A stretch of DNA of 64,000 nucleotides from Apus apus (taxonomy: Eukaryota; Chordata; Aves; Apodiformes; Apodidae): contig NC_067312.1 of assembly GCF_020740795.1 (NCBI RefSeq), positions 46,214,405-46,278,404 of the forward strand. Reading direction: 5' to 3'. Below, in pieces: positions 13,410-26,500 of this stretch (positions within the stretch are counted from its first letter, which is position 1; each line of letters starts with the position of its first letter). Position numbers and translations under genes: made by a program. The notes under the pieces were generated by a model, which was not told the DNA's origin, searched no databases, and saw only the letters and a program-made list of their open reading frames with translations.

Positions 13410-13745
13410 ACACAGAATGACAGAATGGTTTGGGTTTGAAGGGACCTTAATGATAAACTACTTCCAGCCCTTCAGCCATGTGCAGAGACACTTCCAGATT
13501 GACCAGATTCCTTAAAGTCCCATCTAGCCTGCCCCTGAACACTTCCAGGGATGGGACATTTACAGCCTCCCTGGGCAACCTGCACCAGTGTCTCACCACC
13601 CTTGCAGACAAGAATTTCTTCCTAATATAAAATCTAAATCTACCCTCTTTCAGTTTGAAAACATTACCTCTTGTCCTATCATCTTCCAGAAATTTTCTGG
13701 AAATAGATTTCACAATTACTTCAGGCTTTCCAGTCTGGGGTTGTT
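13410..13745 (-). mobile_element. CR1 LINE 3' end
   Basis: Minus-strand CR1 tail at the left (ACAGAATGACAGAATGGTTTGGG), then the 3' UTR and the C-terminal peptide equivalent GNVFKLKEGRFRFYIRKKF. Truncated near 13745. Confidence 0.88.
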
Positions 13746-14454
13746 CTTTTTGCTGGCTTACTTTGTCCCAGGAAATTCTTCCAATCTGTTTCAGAAAGGT
13801 ATTTTGAACTAATGGCAGAGAAACAGAAATATGTTGAAATTTAGTACTATTTGGAACTGAAAACTTGGGGAATGAATGGTAGGAGACAAAGCACTTATTT
13901 AATTAAGTCATTTTTTAGATTGCAAAATGCAAGTCAGCAGCAGGTCTGGAAAAACTACAAGAAAGTATATTAGAAGTGCACAAGTTGCACAGAGAGTTTT
14001 CTGACTACAGAGTTAGTGCTCAGTGCAGAATAACCCTATGGAGTACCATAATTGAAATGTGTACACTTACTGCAGCTTGAGAATGATCACTGGCCAGCAA
14101 TGAAGGCTGGACACTTCCAGAGCTCAATTCTCTATGACAGAGCCAAGATCCTACAGCAAGTTGTATCTCTATATGGATTTTATATTAAAACTGAGAACTA
14201 AGGAATAGAATTATTTCAGATTTCTTGTAGATTTCAATAGAAGAGGGGAAATCAAACACTATGACAATTTTTAATTGGTTTTAGCCCTCTAAAGTTATTA
14301 ATTATGTCAGTATTGATGAAATAAAATTTCCAGAAATGTAGATTTACTTCATATATAACAGAAATGCTGAGCAACTAAATAAGTGTTTAGACATCATAAC
14401 TTTTCAAAAGTAGTTTCCTTCAGCAGTGAGATTTTTTAAATCCTTCAAGATTTA
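13746..14454. other. Unique DNA, no feature seen
   Basis: No exon or repeat recognised. Confidence 0.55.
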
Positions 14455-15450
14455 TGTGGTGGGTTTGGGCCCAACATGACAACAAAGAATCAGCCACATG
14501 GCTGCTCACTCAGCTTCCTCACACACACACACACTGGGATGAGGAGGACAAAGCTCATGGGTTGAGACAAAGGACAAGGAGGGTTCCAATTAAGGTCCCG
14601 GGCAAACAGACTCAACTTGGGGAAAAAATTATAATTGAATTTCACATGAATCAAACACACACAGGACACAGACAACACAAAGAGCAGTGCTTGCATATGT
14701 TGCCCTATCCCTCCCTTCTTCCCGAGCCCAAATTACTTTGTTCCCAGTTTCTCTCCATCCTTCCCCCAGAGGCACAGGGGGGCAGGGGATGGGGTTTAGA
14801 GTTAGTTCACAGGCTGGTGGTTCCTGCTGCTCCTTCCTCCTCAGGAAGAAGGATTCCTTACAGTCCTTCCCTGCTTCCCCACGGGAGAGAGTCCTCCATG
14901 AACCTCTCCTTCATGAGTCCTTCCCATGAGGTCTGGAGCAAGATGCTCCAGTGTGGGCTTCTCACAGAGTAACGGGCTCCTTTGGGAACAGTCACCTCCC
15001 CTGGCACCGGGGTCTTCCAAAGCTGTGTAATCAGAGTCCCCTGGCAGCAAATCCGGTGGCTACAAAATCCAAGTCCACTGGCCAAGTTCACCCCTCCTGG
15101 CACCCTCAGGGAATGTTCCACCACGTTTCTCTATGAGTGCAGGGGTCAGCCTTCCATCTCACCATGGGTTGCAGGGAAACTTCTGCTAGGGCACCTTCTT
15201 CCCCTTCTTCCTCACCATCCACCAGCACCTCTCTCCTTCCGCAGCACAGCTCTTTTAGTCCAACACAGCTCTTCTCCCTCAAAATGCCTCCCTGCTCAGG
15301 TGTTGTATCAGTTCTTTCGTATGTTAATCGTTGAGGCACATCTATTGTCCCATTAATGGCTTTTTGCCTGGTTTTGGAGCAGGGGGAGATTCTCAGCTTC
15401 TTAAGGGAGTGATTCCTGGCACCCTTCCCCCACTAAACCAAACCAGAACA
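14455..15450 (+). mobile_element. Solo LTR-type element, 996 bp (avian ERVL-like)
   Basis: Begins TGTGGTGGGTTTGG and ends ACCAGAACA; the reversed 3' end (TGTTCTGGTTTGG) pairs with the 5' end as a terminal inverted repeat. The flanks ATTTA (14450-14454) and ACTTA (15451-15455) look like a 5-bp target duplication with one change. It includes a short CA run near 14520. A second copy lies inverted at 36037-36958. No gag, pol or env coding is visible. Open frames inside it on both strands are a by-product of its GC-rich composition. Confidence 0.75.
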
Positions 15451-17936
15451 ACTTAGCAGTTCACCATTCAATCTGAAGACTTTTGACAAAGCAAGTTGCT
15501 GCCTTGTGCTCTTTAAATAAGTTGCAGCCTTATGCTTTTGGGCAACTTAATTATGTCTGTGACCCTTAAAATCACTTCCTCTCTATCATCCACTTCCTAT
15601 ACCAGGGCACAAATACGCATCCTGCTGATTCAGTAAGTCTTTCTTTTCATGTCATCAGTAAATTTTTTTAACTGAAGAGAAATAGCTATTCAACCTTCTG
15701 ATATTCCCATTAAGTGAAGACACACAGCATAAGATGGCAGAGAAGCAGTGAAGCTGCATGTTAGAATCAACTAAAAAAGTTATTATCTTTGATGACCACA
15801 GTTGAATGCATTCAGAAAACGAGGGGGGAGGGAACTAAACAGAAGACATTTTGTTCTTCTTTATGCAAATAATAATTTCTGTTACATAATTATCTAACTC
15901 AAATTTTTCCATGACCCAGTAACCTTTGTCTCGTTCAGCAGAAACTTTATAAAAATGAATCTTACTTTCAACTACAGTGCCAGAAAAATACCAGGTAGAA
16001 CCTAAACAGGTTCAGAAGTCACAAGAACTTTTGCATAAATGTGAAATAGGCACACACAGAATCTTATAAACAGAAAGGCAAATTGTCATGCTGATAAAGC
16101 AGCAATCTCAACAGTATACTGTGGGACACCATAGGAGTTGGCTACATGGTGGACAAAATTGCATGCTAGAGTTTGAAGAATATTTGGAAAACAAATAAAC
16201 AACAACAAACTAACAAAACACAAGCATAAGATATAATTAAGTTAATCTGTGACTATAATTAATACTCAAACCCATACATTTTCTTGTTTTTTCTCTTTTT
16301 TACCAAGTTCAAAATGTGAAAATACTTTCTAAAAAGAGAGCCATTTTATGGATTAATTCTGCTAAAATAGTAATAATAAAAGCAGGAAATATTTGGTTTG
16401 TATCAGCTTGAGAATAAATGTGCACTGTTCTGTCATGTGCTTTTGGCTAGTCTGGCTCCTAGTAGAAATAGGTGCTTGTTGAAAGCAGAAAGAGGAGGAA
16501 GAAAAAAAATCCTCTTACTAATTACAAACAAGTCTCTCTCTCTGCTCAATTAAAATTAAAACTAAGAGGAATAATTGTACATATGGCATGCATAATAACA
16601 ACAGCGATATCATCCTGTTCCATTCACTGTAATGGAAAACTGCTACTGCTGCTAATGGTATATAATAACACCAAATTAAAATACTGAACAAAAATAACAG
16701 GTAAAAAACAGTCTCTCAAGAAGCCTCATACAAGTGGAGAGTCAGTACATGACAGGACGACAGAAAGCAAGTTTGTGACTGTAAGATGGAAGAAGGTTTA
16801 GCATTTCACAGGCCTCAGTTTCCTAGTCTTTGCAATAAATTTATCCCAATAAATAGGATTCAAAATCCAATTGCAACAGCATTAGATTTCTAAGCTTCTT
16901 GCATTTATGATTCCAACACAGCAGGAGAGAACTACAAATCTTGAAGTCCATCAGGTTATATTGAATATCATGAGCTTTATTATTAAAAGGCATATAATTC
17001 AAAAAGGCTGCTAATGAGACTCTGCCACTAAACTTTACTGCAGTTCTTGCTGACTGGCTAGTAAAAATAGTTCTAATTCTGCCACAGATAGTATATTTTT
17101 TTTATTTTTTGGAACATCAGTACTTAGATAAAAAATTTCAGTCTATTTTCCAACTTATGCTGTTCATTTCCACAAAAAAAAAAAAAATCTTACCAATTCA
17201 AAGTTCCATAACAATTAGAATGTTCTGAAATTACAAAATTAATGGATATCATAAATGGATATCTCATTCTTCAGTATCTGCTTAGCTAACTAGTGTGATC
17301 ATGTATCCCATGCAGTTAGACCCAGGCATCTCAATATTTTCTTTTTTTGATGTCCATTTTGATGTCCATTAATTTTGTTAAGTCTGATAATAAAAGTTTT
17401 AGAAAAATCTGAAAAAAAAGTTTCAACTGATTTAAAACCTACTTAATTGTATTTTTAGTAGAAAAAAATACTCTAAGCTACTAAAACACTATCCCATCCA
17501 CAAGATGATTGACAACCATGACTTTTCAGTGACAGATGAGCTGTGAAAAACTATTGGTTTAACCTTAGTAATATGGCTTGTGAGAAACTAAAAAAACATT
17601 TATACAGCATTTCTTACTAGATTGCCCCATCAGTTTTCACGGTGAGGTCAAAACCTTTTTACCTGTTTACTAGTTTCTAACATTCAGACTTTTAAACATA
17701 TCAAAATTAAAGTTTTCAAATTCTATTAAAGGATTTTATGGCAACACATAGCCATTTAGCACCCAGCCTAAAATTAGTTGTTTTCACAGAATTCTCTTTT
17801 TCATATTGATTATTTAATTCTAATTCTATATATATGAAACCTGTTGCCCTAAATTTGACTTTACAGTAATTTAATTTTATTCTTATTACCTCTTATTACG
17901 TTGTTCTTGAAATGTGGGGTTTTTTGCTTTGTTCAA
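15451..17936. other. Unique AT-rich DNA, no feature seen
   Basis: Nothing beyond short homopolymer runs (for example A run near 17173). Confidence 0.55.
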
Positions 17937-18454
17937 GACTTTTAAGTACTTTGTCCATTTCTGGAGCTCCCAACATAAGAAGGACATGGACCTGTTGGAA
18001 TGAGTCTAGAAGAGGACTATGAAGATGATCAGAGGACTGGAACACCTCTCCTATGAAGATGTGGTTGGAGAGTTGGATTTGTTCAGCCTGAAGAGGGCTA
18101 TGGAGACACCTAATAGTGGCCTTCAATACTTGAAGGAGCCTACAAGAAAGCTGGACAAGTGATAGGATGAGGTGCAATCATTTCATACTGAAAAAAGGTA
18201 GATTTAGATTGGGTATTAGGAAGAAAGTCTTGACTGTGAGGGTGAAGAGACATTGGAATGGGTTGACCAGAGAAGTTGTGGATGCCCTGTTACTGGAAGT
18301 GTTCAAGATAGGTTGGATGTGGCTTTGGGCAACCTGAATTAATGGAAGGTGTTCTTTCCTATGGCAGGGTCATTGCAAATCCATGATCTTTAAGGTCCCT
18401 TCCAACCCAAACCATTATATGCTTCTACGATTCCATGATCCTGTCATTCTATCA
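17937..18454 (+). mobile_element. CR1 LINE 3' end
   Basis: Diverged plus-strand CR1 starting in the WSSQHKKDMDLLE-like C-terminal segment. It continues through the 3' UTR (AGAAGTTGTGGATGCCC, AAGGTCCCTTCCAACCC) to a tail ending GATTCCATGATCCTGTC. Stops and frameshifts are present. Confidence 0.88.
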
Positions 18455-20604
18455 TAAACAAAGCAGTCATATTTCTTCAAATGCACAACATATTCCTCTA
18501 GACCAGAGCTTTGAAAAGAGGAAGAGAAGAAAGGAACAGAAGAAAGAGAAGGAATCACAAAAGCATCAGCCAGTCAGTGAGCTGCTCAGTCAAGAAGATA
18601 AGAACATGAAAGCAGGAAAAAAACTCATAGAGAATTACAGAATTATTTTTTTTCTCAACTTTCTGTGCAGCATGAAACATGGTTCAGAAATTAAATTACC
18701 TCTGATGTTACAGATGTGTATGATTTGGGCTTAATGGCAGATGTTGGGGCCAAACTCTTTTGTGTTCAGAAGATGGGATTAAATAATTTAGTAGTTCCTT
18801 CTGGTATAATCTTTCTCCAGCTATAAAGGTAAGTTTTTGGCCCATAGAGTTTTACTTTAAATTTCACAAATGCATAACAAGAAAGCCTGAAACATAAACA
18901 TAATTTTTACCTGTATCACAGTATCTTTTCAATAGAATAAAAAAAAAGTGGGGAAAAAAATATAGACCTGGCACACCCCTTGGTACAGGGGTACACTGTA
19001 TATGCTAATTTTCAACTAGCTCCTAAAGGGTGTTTATGATCTTCTATATTATCTCTTGAGATCTTGAAAGTTTGGATACAAAATTGTGTTTATGACATTT
19101 AGATTTGTCTTTACTTTCAGCAACATATACGGTAAGGTTTCCCAGCTCAAATACCCTACTTTGTAAATTATTTAGATGGTTGCCAAATATTATTTCCCTC
19201 TCTCTTTTGTCAAGCAGGTAAATTGAATTCATGAAGTCATGTAAACATGCCAGATTTTACAGACACTTTTTAGCCTAATAAAAATAAAGAAAAGCACTCA
19301 AGATAGAAGCAAGATTTTAAAAGCCAGGCATATACTCTGTATTTGTTCACTGGGACAGGGAGCTGGTGGGAAAGGAAAAGATTTCCCTGAGTGAAAGATG
19401 TTAATTAACCTTTGTTGGCACTTCATACAATATATCACAAAAGATACAAGGATTCCCAGCATGAGAGAAGGGGCTTTGTCCTTGCTATTTGCACTTACTA
19501 CTTTTTTATTGAAATTTCTTGCCTGTACTTAGCCAATAAAGTTATCTGGCCTTTTTGTTCATTTGTTTGATTGCTTGCTTATTTGTTTGTCTTGCAAAAG
19601 CCTAAATAAATGCACAGGATTTTGTCTATTTATGAAGCTGAAATATTCTTGAGGGCAACTGAAATAACATTCTCACATCAATTAGCAAGGTAGTGGCAGG
19701 TTAGTCTTGTTTATTTACTCTATGAAGGCTGTTTTCTACCTGTTGAATTACACAAAGTCTTTTTGAAAGTCTTCCTTTTGCTCTGTGGGGTTACTTCTCC
19801 AATATACTGTTATTCACTGTTCAATTAAAACCACACCATGCAAAAGCATTACAGACCATACATTTGCTAAACAAGTGAACCAAAATGTGTGAGTGCTTTA
19901 ATTTGTTAATATATGAAACACACATACACATCACAATAACAATCTAATGGCTATGATACAAATCCACTATATCAAAACACATCTGTAAGGAAAGCTCAGA
20001 ATATATAGCAAATATAAAACAAAGGAATGTTGGAAAGTGCCACATCTAATCAGAGAATGTGGACTGTATGCCATAAAAATTATGCTTTATATCAGTACTG
20101 ATTTTGAAAGGAAAATATTTTCTTTTTTTTTAATTCAAACAGCTACATTTTTAATAGAAGGAAGAATTTAAATACAAGAAAGATATTTTTATCCCTGATA
20201 TTCAGTTATGTCACAACATTCCCCTTTTCCACTGGCCTCATACTAGCATTTTCCAACTCATGTTTTCATTATGCAAATTAATCCTACGATGTGTAAAACT
20301 GATGTAGTAAATTTAACAGAAGGACTAAAATCTATTTCCACACTCATCTGAAGTTAGCATAAAACAATGGGCTTTGTTTTCTTTTCAATCAAGATGATTT
20401 TTTTTTTCAATACAATCAATAACTGGATAAAAAAACTCAAACAAACAAGCAAACAAGCAAACAAACAAACAAAAAAAACCCACCTTTTTTCTTAGTCCTA
20501 TGACTTGCATTGGCTGGCTAAGGATATCTTTTAATTCAGCTATCCACATTGGCAATGGGAACACAACAACTTGACTTAGCAAGGTGAATGCAAGGTCTGG
20601 GAGA
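18455..20604. other. Unique DNA with a CAAA-rich tract
   Basis: A simple (CAAA)n-like tract at about 20437-20478 precedes the CR1 copy. Otherwise no feature is seen. Confidence 0.55.
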
Positions 20605-22197
20605 GTCAATTACCCCCCACAGTAGGAGTAGAGCAGGTTTGTGACCTTCTAAAGAACCTGAAGGTGCATAAATCTATGGGACCTGATGGGGTTAACCCAC
20701 GGGTCCTGAGAAAGCTGGCAAATGCGATTGCTTAGCCTTTGTCCATCATATTTGAGAGGTCATGGCAGTCTGGTGAGGTTCCTGCTGATTGGAAAAAAGG
20801 GAACATAGCCCCTATTTTTAAAAAGGGGAAAAAGGAAGACCCAGGGAACTACAGGCCGGTCAGTCTCACCTCTGTGCCTGGCAAGGTCATGGAACAGATT
20901 CTCCTGGGAAGTCTGCTAAGGCACATGGAAAATAAAGAGGTAATTGGTGACAGCCAATATGGCTTCACTAAGGGCAAGTCATGTCTGACCAATCTGATGG
21001 TCTTCTACAACAAGGATACAGAGATCGTGGATGGTGGCAGAGCAACTGATGTCATCTACCTGGATTTGTGCGAGGCATTTGACACTGTCCCACATGACAT
21101 GCTGGTCTCCAAATTGACAAGGCACGGATTTGACAGATGGATAAGAAATTGTCTGGATGACTGGACCCAGAGAGTTGTGGTCAATGGCTCAATGTCGACA
21201 TGGGGGCAGGTGACAAGTGGTGTCCCTCAGGAGTAAGTACTGGGATCAGTGCTGTTCAACAACTTTGTTAAAGACATGGACAGTGGGATTGAGTGTATCC
21301 TCAGCAAGTTTGCTCATGATAACCACCTGTGTGGTGTGGTTGACACCCAAGAGGGAAGGGATGGCATCCAGAGGGACCTTGACTGGCTGGAGAAGTGGGC
21401 CAATGCCAACCTCATGAAGTTCAACAAGGCCAAGTGCAAGGTCCTGCACCTGGGTTGGCACAACCCCAGGCAGGAATACAGGCTGGGGGGAGAACGAATT
21501 GTGAGCAGTCCTGAGGAGAAGGACTTGGGCATGGTAGTAGATCAGAAGCTCGACATGAGCTGCCAGTGTGCACTTGCAGCCCAGAAAGCCAGTTGTGTCC
21601 TAGGTTGCATCAAAAGAAGTGTGGCCAGCAAGGCCAGGCAGATGATTCTGCCCATCTAGTCTGCTCTGGTCAGACCAAACCTGGAGTACTGTGTACAGTT
21701 CTGGTGTCCTCAGCAGAAGAAAGATACAGACCTGTTGGAGAGGGTCCAGAGAAGGGCCACAGAGATGATCAAAGACCTGGAGCACCTCTGCTATGAAGAC
21801 ATGCTAAGAGAATTGGGGCTGTTCAGCCTGGAGAAGAGAAAGGTCTGGGGAGGATTTATTGCAGCCTTCCAGTACTTGAAAGGGGCCTACAGGAAAGATG
21901 TGGAGGGGCTTTTCATCAGAGAAGATAGTGGTTGGACACGGGGTAATGGTTTTGGACTGAGAGAGAGGAGATTTAGGTTAGATATTAAAAAGAAATTCTT
22001 TACTACAGTGGTGGTGAGGAACTGGAATGGGTTGCCCAGGGGGTTGTTGATGCCCCATCCCTGGAGGTTTTTTAAGGCCAGGTTGGACTAGGTTTTGTGC
22101 AACCAAATCAAGTGGTAAGGTTCCCTGCTCATGGCAGGGGGTTGGAACTTGATGATCTTTAAGGTCCCTTCTAATCTTAATGATTATATGATTCTAA
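20605..22197 (+). pseudogene. CR1 LINE with decayed reverse transcriptase ORF2
   Basis: A 1.6-kb 5'-truncated CR1. ORF2 is readable from the start of the reverse transcriptase ([20 protein letters not shown], then [42 protein letters not shown] and GVPQE). A TAA stop follows at 21234. Reading resumes with FAHDNHLCG, where the catalytic FADD motif has lost its first Asp to His. It runs to a second stop at 21657 (LPI then TAG where LPLY is expected). The rest of the C-terminus and the 3' UTR follow, ending in ATGATTATATGATTC. RT copies LINE RNA at target sites; this copy cannot be active. Its 3' end closely matches the copy at 62772-63352. Confidence 0.93.
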
Positions 22198-22529
22198 GAA
22201 AGCTTTGCTGCAATGTACTGCACAGTATTCTCTGTACAGGCACAGACATTGCAGATGACCAAAAAATGACTGTCCATTTCCAAAAGGGCATGAAATAAGG
22301 AGTAAAGAAGTGTGTTAGCATACTGAGACAGAAGAAGGAAAAAAAAAATAAATCAGGTTTTTAGCACAGCACTAGTGTGGGAAACTGTTCTTTTCTTCCC
22401 CACGTAAGTCTAAACAAAATGCCTTCTAAGCCAGCAAAAGCCTCTCCTGCTTATTCCCAGCTAACTGACTAAAAGAGACTTGCTTCTCAAGGACAACTGA
22501 ACCCAAAACAACAGATATACGGGACAGAA
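22198..22529. other. Short unique DNA, no feature seen
   Basis: AT-rich spacer between the CR1 tail and the GC-rich block; contains an A run near 22340. Confidence 0.55.
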
Positions 22530-23020
22530 AGGATGGGTGACAAGCCATCCTGTGCCCCTGGTAGTCACCACCCTAACGTGGGGCTCATGGACGCTCATTG
22601 GCTCTGGACAGTGACACTGAGGGGACAGGTGGGTCACGGGGGTATCAAAGGCAGCGAGTGCAGCAGGTGGGCCCTTCCCTCCTCCCTGAGGCCCTTTCGG
22701 ACGCTTTCTGCGTGGGACACCCCCCTGCTGCGGACACTGGTGCTGGGACCCTGCTTGCCTGCCTGCCCGGGTCCAGCCTGAGCCTCAGCACCGAGCGTGC
22801 CGGGTTCCCGAGCCCTGGGGTCGGGGCCGGAGCCCCCTCCCCGTGTTGCTGCCGCTTGAGGGGAAACCAGCGGCCGCTGCACCCGGTGCCGAGAGGCTGC
22901 CCCTCCGACACCACGGACCTGCCGTCCTGCCTGGCGAGACGGGGCCACCGACCAGCTCTGCCGCTGGGAACGGAGCCGTCAAGAATAAGCCGGAGAGTAT
23001 CACCACGCACGCGCACGCGC

Positions 23021-23088
<68 letters not shown>

Positions 23089-23130
23089 TGCTTTCCTCAT
23101 ACTCGCACACACAGCGCGACCTCTCAAGAA
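22530..23130. promoter_or_regulatory. CpG island, possible unassigned promoter
   Basis: Base composition switches abruptly from AT-rich to GC-rich, with many CpGs (densest about 22780-23020, including GCGGCCGC near 22871). Long open frames on both strands here reflect GC richness and are not mutually consistent with one protein. CpG-dense islands in bird genomes usually mark promoters and are unmethylated in germ line. No start exon of a recognised gene is visible on either strand. It could also be a GC-rich repeat remnant. Confidence 0.5.
23005..23088. repeat. CA/GC dinucleotide microsatellite
   Basis: Compound CACG and CA tract; a pure CA run spans about 23024-23078 and is flanked by GCAC variants on both sides. 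Alternating purine-pyrimidine DNA of this length can adopt Z-DNA. Confidence 0.96.
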
Positions 23131-23289
23131 GGGCTGACGTCGGGTTTCCTTCCTTCCCTCCTCCCTTTGGTCCTTAACCCTCTCCCTCAAAAGCACAGGA
23201 CCTCTTGCATTGCCTCCCTAAAGGCCACTTTCTCACTATATACATATTTATATCCCTGGTAGACATTTACGTTTGCATTTTCCCTAAAC

Positions 23290-23552
23290 ATCATCCCTCG
23301 GTTTGTGTTAACTCTTAATGAACCGATTAGTTTGTGGAGTAAGCCTTGGTGTTAGAGACAATTTCTGAGCGTGGTGGGGTGGAGGGTGCTCTCTAACTAC
23401 CACCCTGAAATACGGTCCCGTGGTGGCCGTTCCTCCATGAGAGGCAGTGCCAAGTGTGACCCTTGGTCTTATTCAAAAACCCCTCCACATTGGGAGGGGG
23501 AGTCGCAAAAGTATCCTGACAGCCGGTAGCCCCCCAGTACCGGCTTGCGACA
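23290..23552 (-). mobile_element. LTR fragment related to the 29888-30403 LTR
   Basis: Read on the minus strand from 23552 it starts TGTCGCAAG. It carries the same GGTACTGGGGGGCTACCGG, TTTGCGACTCCCCCTCCC and GGTGGTAGTTAGAGAGCACC blocks as 29888-30080, with scattered differences. Similarity fades beyond about 23345, so only the 5' part of the LTR remains. Confidence 0.75.
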
Positions 23553-26500
23553 ACTGGTATGTTGACAAAGCAAATAAATGCTCTAAACCTGAATTACAAG
23601 AAAATGCAAAGGATAGAAGAAGACTAATGTGAGGTTACTACAACATATTTGTCAACATTAGCTGAGATCTCTGTACTACATGACCAACATTTACATGTTC
23701 CATCTTCAAATAAATGTTTCCGTTTCCTTTTTTGTAACAGCTCCTAGCAAAATAATGAAACTGAACTTAACAAAACAATTTATTATCTTGTTCCAAAATG
23801 CATTGCTGTAACAAACTGATGAATTTCTGAGAAGTGGAAAGCTGCAATGAATGTCCATGTTATTTTTTAAGTTGGAAAGGAACAAAAATATGCAATATTT
23901 GACTGACTAAGCTATTCATTCTGAAACATTACGAGTTCATAAAGTTAAAATTTTTAAATGGTATTTGTATTTGTCATTCTGCTGTGTCAGGCCAGGATGA
24001 AATTTCTACCTGGGAGCTCTTGGTCTTCTGGGCTCCGCATTTGTGACTAGAACAGTGCTGGTAACACATTTGTGTTTTGGCTGTTCCTGAACAGTGCATG
24101 CTTGCATAGTATTAAGGCTTTCTCTCTTCCCCCTTCTCCTGTGAATAAGCTGGAGGTAGAAAAGAGCCTGGGAGGACACATGGTCAAGTCTGCTGACCCA
24201 ACTGACCAAAATATTCTCTTATACCATGTGACATCTTGCTTGACAATAAAACCTCTTGGAGACAAGGACAGGAGGACCTTTGTGCTTCTGGCATTTGTCT
24301 TCCCAGGAAACCATTGCCCTCATGAATGTTCTGCTTCCCAGGGACCAGCATTTGACAGCAGTGCATGAATTCTTCATTTTGCTTTCCTTGCACATGCTGC
24401 TTTTGCTTTTCTTATTTTCTTATTAAAATGCCATTGTCTCTATCTGTAAATCTTCTCCCCTGCCTTCTGTATTCTCCCTATCCTGCAAAGAATGAGTGAG
24501 AAGCTGGGTGGGTGTTTGACTGCTTGCTGGGATCAACCCATCACACTCATCTTATGAGTTAACATAATTTCTTGCACTGTCCATTAATATCTGCTCTCTA
24601 TTATTTACTTCCTCTGATTAAATTATTCTCTGGAAAATCTTGAAAATAATTTTTTGCCTTCCTTCCCCTTTTTAATTCCTTGGGGAAAAGTGCATCTGAA
24701 AATTTGAAAAACACAGGATAATTCAGTGAGACAAATATAACAAGCATGTATCTTTTACCACAAACAAAATAAATAAAGATTCTTAAACTAAAGTATATAC
24801 TGAATTATAAGAAGTTTCATTTTAACTTTTTCTGTTTAGAGAATGGGAGAAGACATATGTTTAAGGTTTAAGAAACATTCAAAAGCATCATTTAAACTCT
24901 ACAGTTTTATAAACAAGCACAAGTAGTTAGCTTTGAACACAATTTAAAACTTTCAATAATATGATCTGGTTTAAAAGTGGAATATTTCATGAGGACAACA
25001 TAAAACATAAATAAACATCCATTTTTTTTTTGCATAAAATTTTTTCCTAAAGCAAAATGGGCGCCTTCAAAATGAAGCACATCAATTTTGCTTCATTGCA
25101 AGTGAATGGATTGAGTACTTGTGGAAAGCTGAAATAAAAAAGATTAGGTTTGTACAAGTTCTATGAAGTAAGGCATTGGTAAAAATGGGAGTCATGGGGA
25201 TCCTTTTCGATCACTTCCAATTTCCAACATGATAAGAAGAATCCCGATTTTTCAGTAGGCAACAGCATGATGATAAGACAGCCATGCAGGGTAAGGCAGC
25301 CAGGGAAAATCAGCACATTTTTCTGGGTACCTGACAAAACATTAATGTTGCTGCATTTCAGCAGTGCTGAAACATAGATGTAACTCATCATGCAACTTTA
25401 GTAACCAAAAGAAAAAAAAAAAAATACTCAAAAGTTACACAGAGTAAAGCTCCTATGATCAGTGCAAATACCATTAATGGAGACTATTTTATCAGAGAAA
25501 ATGTGAAAATTGTAATGGTTTAAGATGGAACAGTGTTGCTGCCAGTATGCATTAGAGAATTACATACAAGGACACAAAAAGAAAACAAAAAAACCCCCCA
25601 CAAAACAAAACAAACCCACAAACAAACACTTTACGGCTAACCTTGGTACAAGACTAAACAAATGCTGACTATGCAAAAATAAGCAGAGAGAAGGAAGTTT
25701 CTACTTGTCAGAATTCAAGGCTTGACAACAGTAATAGCATATGGACTCTGGAAACTGGTAAGGAAAAGAGCTCCTGCAATTTTCAGCTGGAACATTTCAG
25801 TTTGTAAAAGTATTATGAGCAAAGTAAGCGAAGCAGACCTGAACTTGAAGGATATACCTTCCAATACTACATGTCAAAACACCATGCTGCCTATTGCACA
25901 AAAGTTATAAAGGTCTTCTAGTAATAACAAACACAACAAGATGCACTTCACTCAATTTTTAGAATAGCTTGCTCTTCTTGGAGAAAAGGAAAACAAATAT
26001 TTTACTCCTGAGATCTTTCTCTGCAATTACAAATGAATAAAAAAATTAGGGATATGCATCATCTGAAATATGTGCTGCAAGTTATTGTCAAAGTTTGATT
26101 ACTATACACCTGGCATTGTACAGAACAGCAGTTTCGTTATCTTAGAAAGCTGACATACAGTAAAAAAGAAACCTTTGCTAAGAAGAAACACTACAGTGTG
26201 ACCAGGAGATACTTTAAATCACATTAGTTCCAACTGAAAGAAAAAACATGTCATGGTAACAATAAGGAGCTCAGTAGGTAAACATTAAAAGAATAGACCA
26301 GAAAACATTTGTCAAAGACTGCAGAAGGAGAGAGAAGAACATTAAAACCAGATTTTTTTGTCTGTTGAATTGTGTCAAAGCACTGAGCTTTTATAGTATT
26401 TCACATTCTGTTTGGCCAAGGAAAATATGAATTCACTGATTCTGAAAAAAGTTAAATCCAACAGAAGGCAGGCTGATGAAGCAATTTTTACAGTAAGACA

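Noticed and set aside
14454..15356. Long open frames on both strands at 14.5-15.4 kb (and the mirror set at 36.1-37.0 kb)
   Set aside because: All lie in the two inverted copies of one LTR-type repeat and show no viral or cellular protein motif.
22598..23196. Open frames of about 180 codons on both strands through the GC-rich block
   Set aside because: They overlap in antisense, run through a CA microsatellite (giving His-Thr or Cys-Val repeats) and have no domain; GC-rich DNA simply lacks stop codons.
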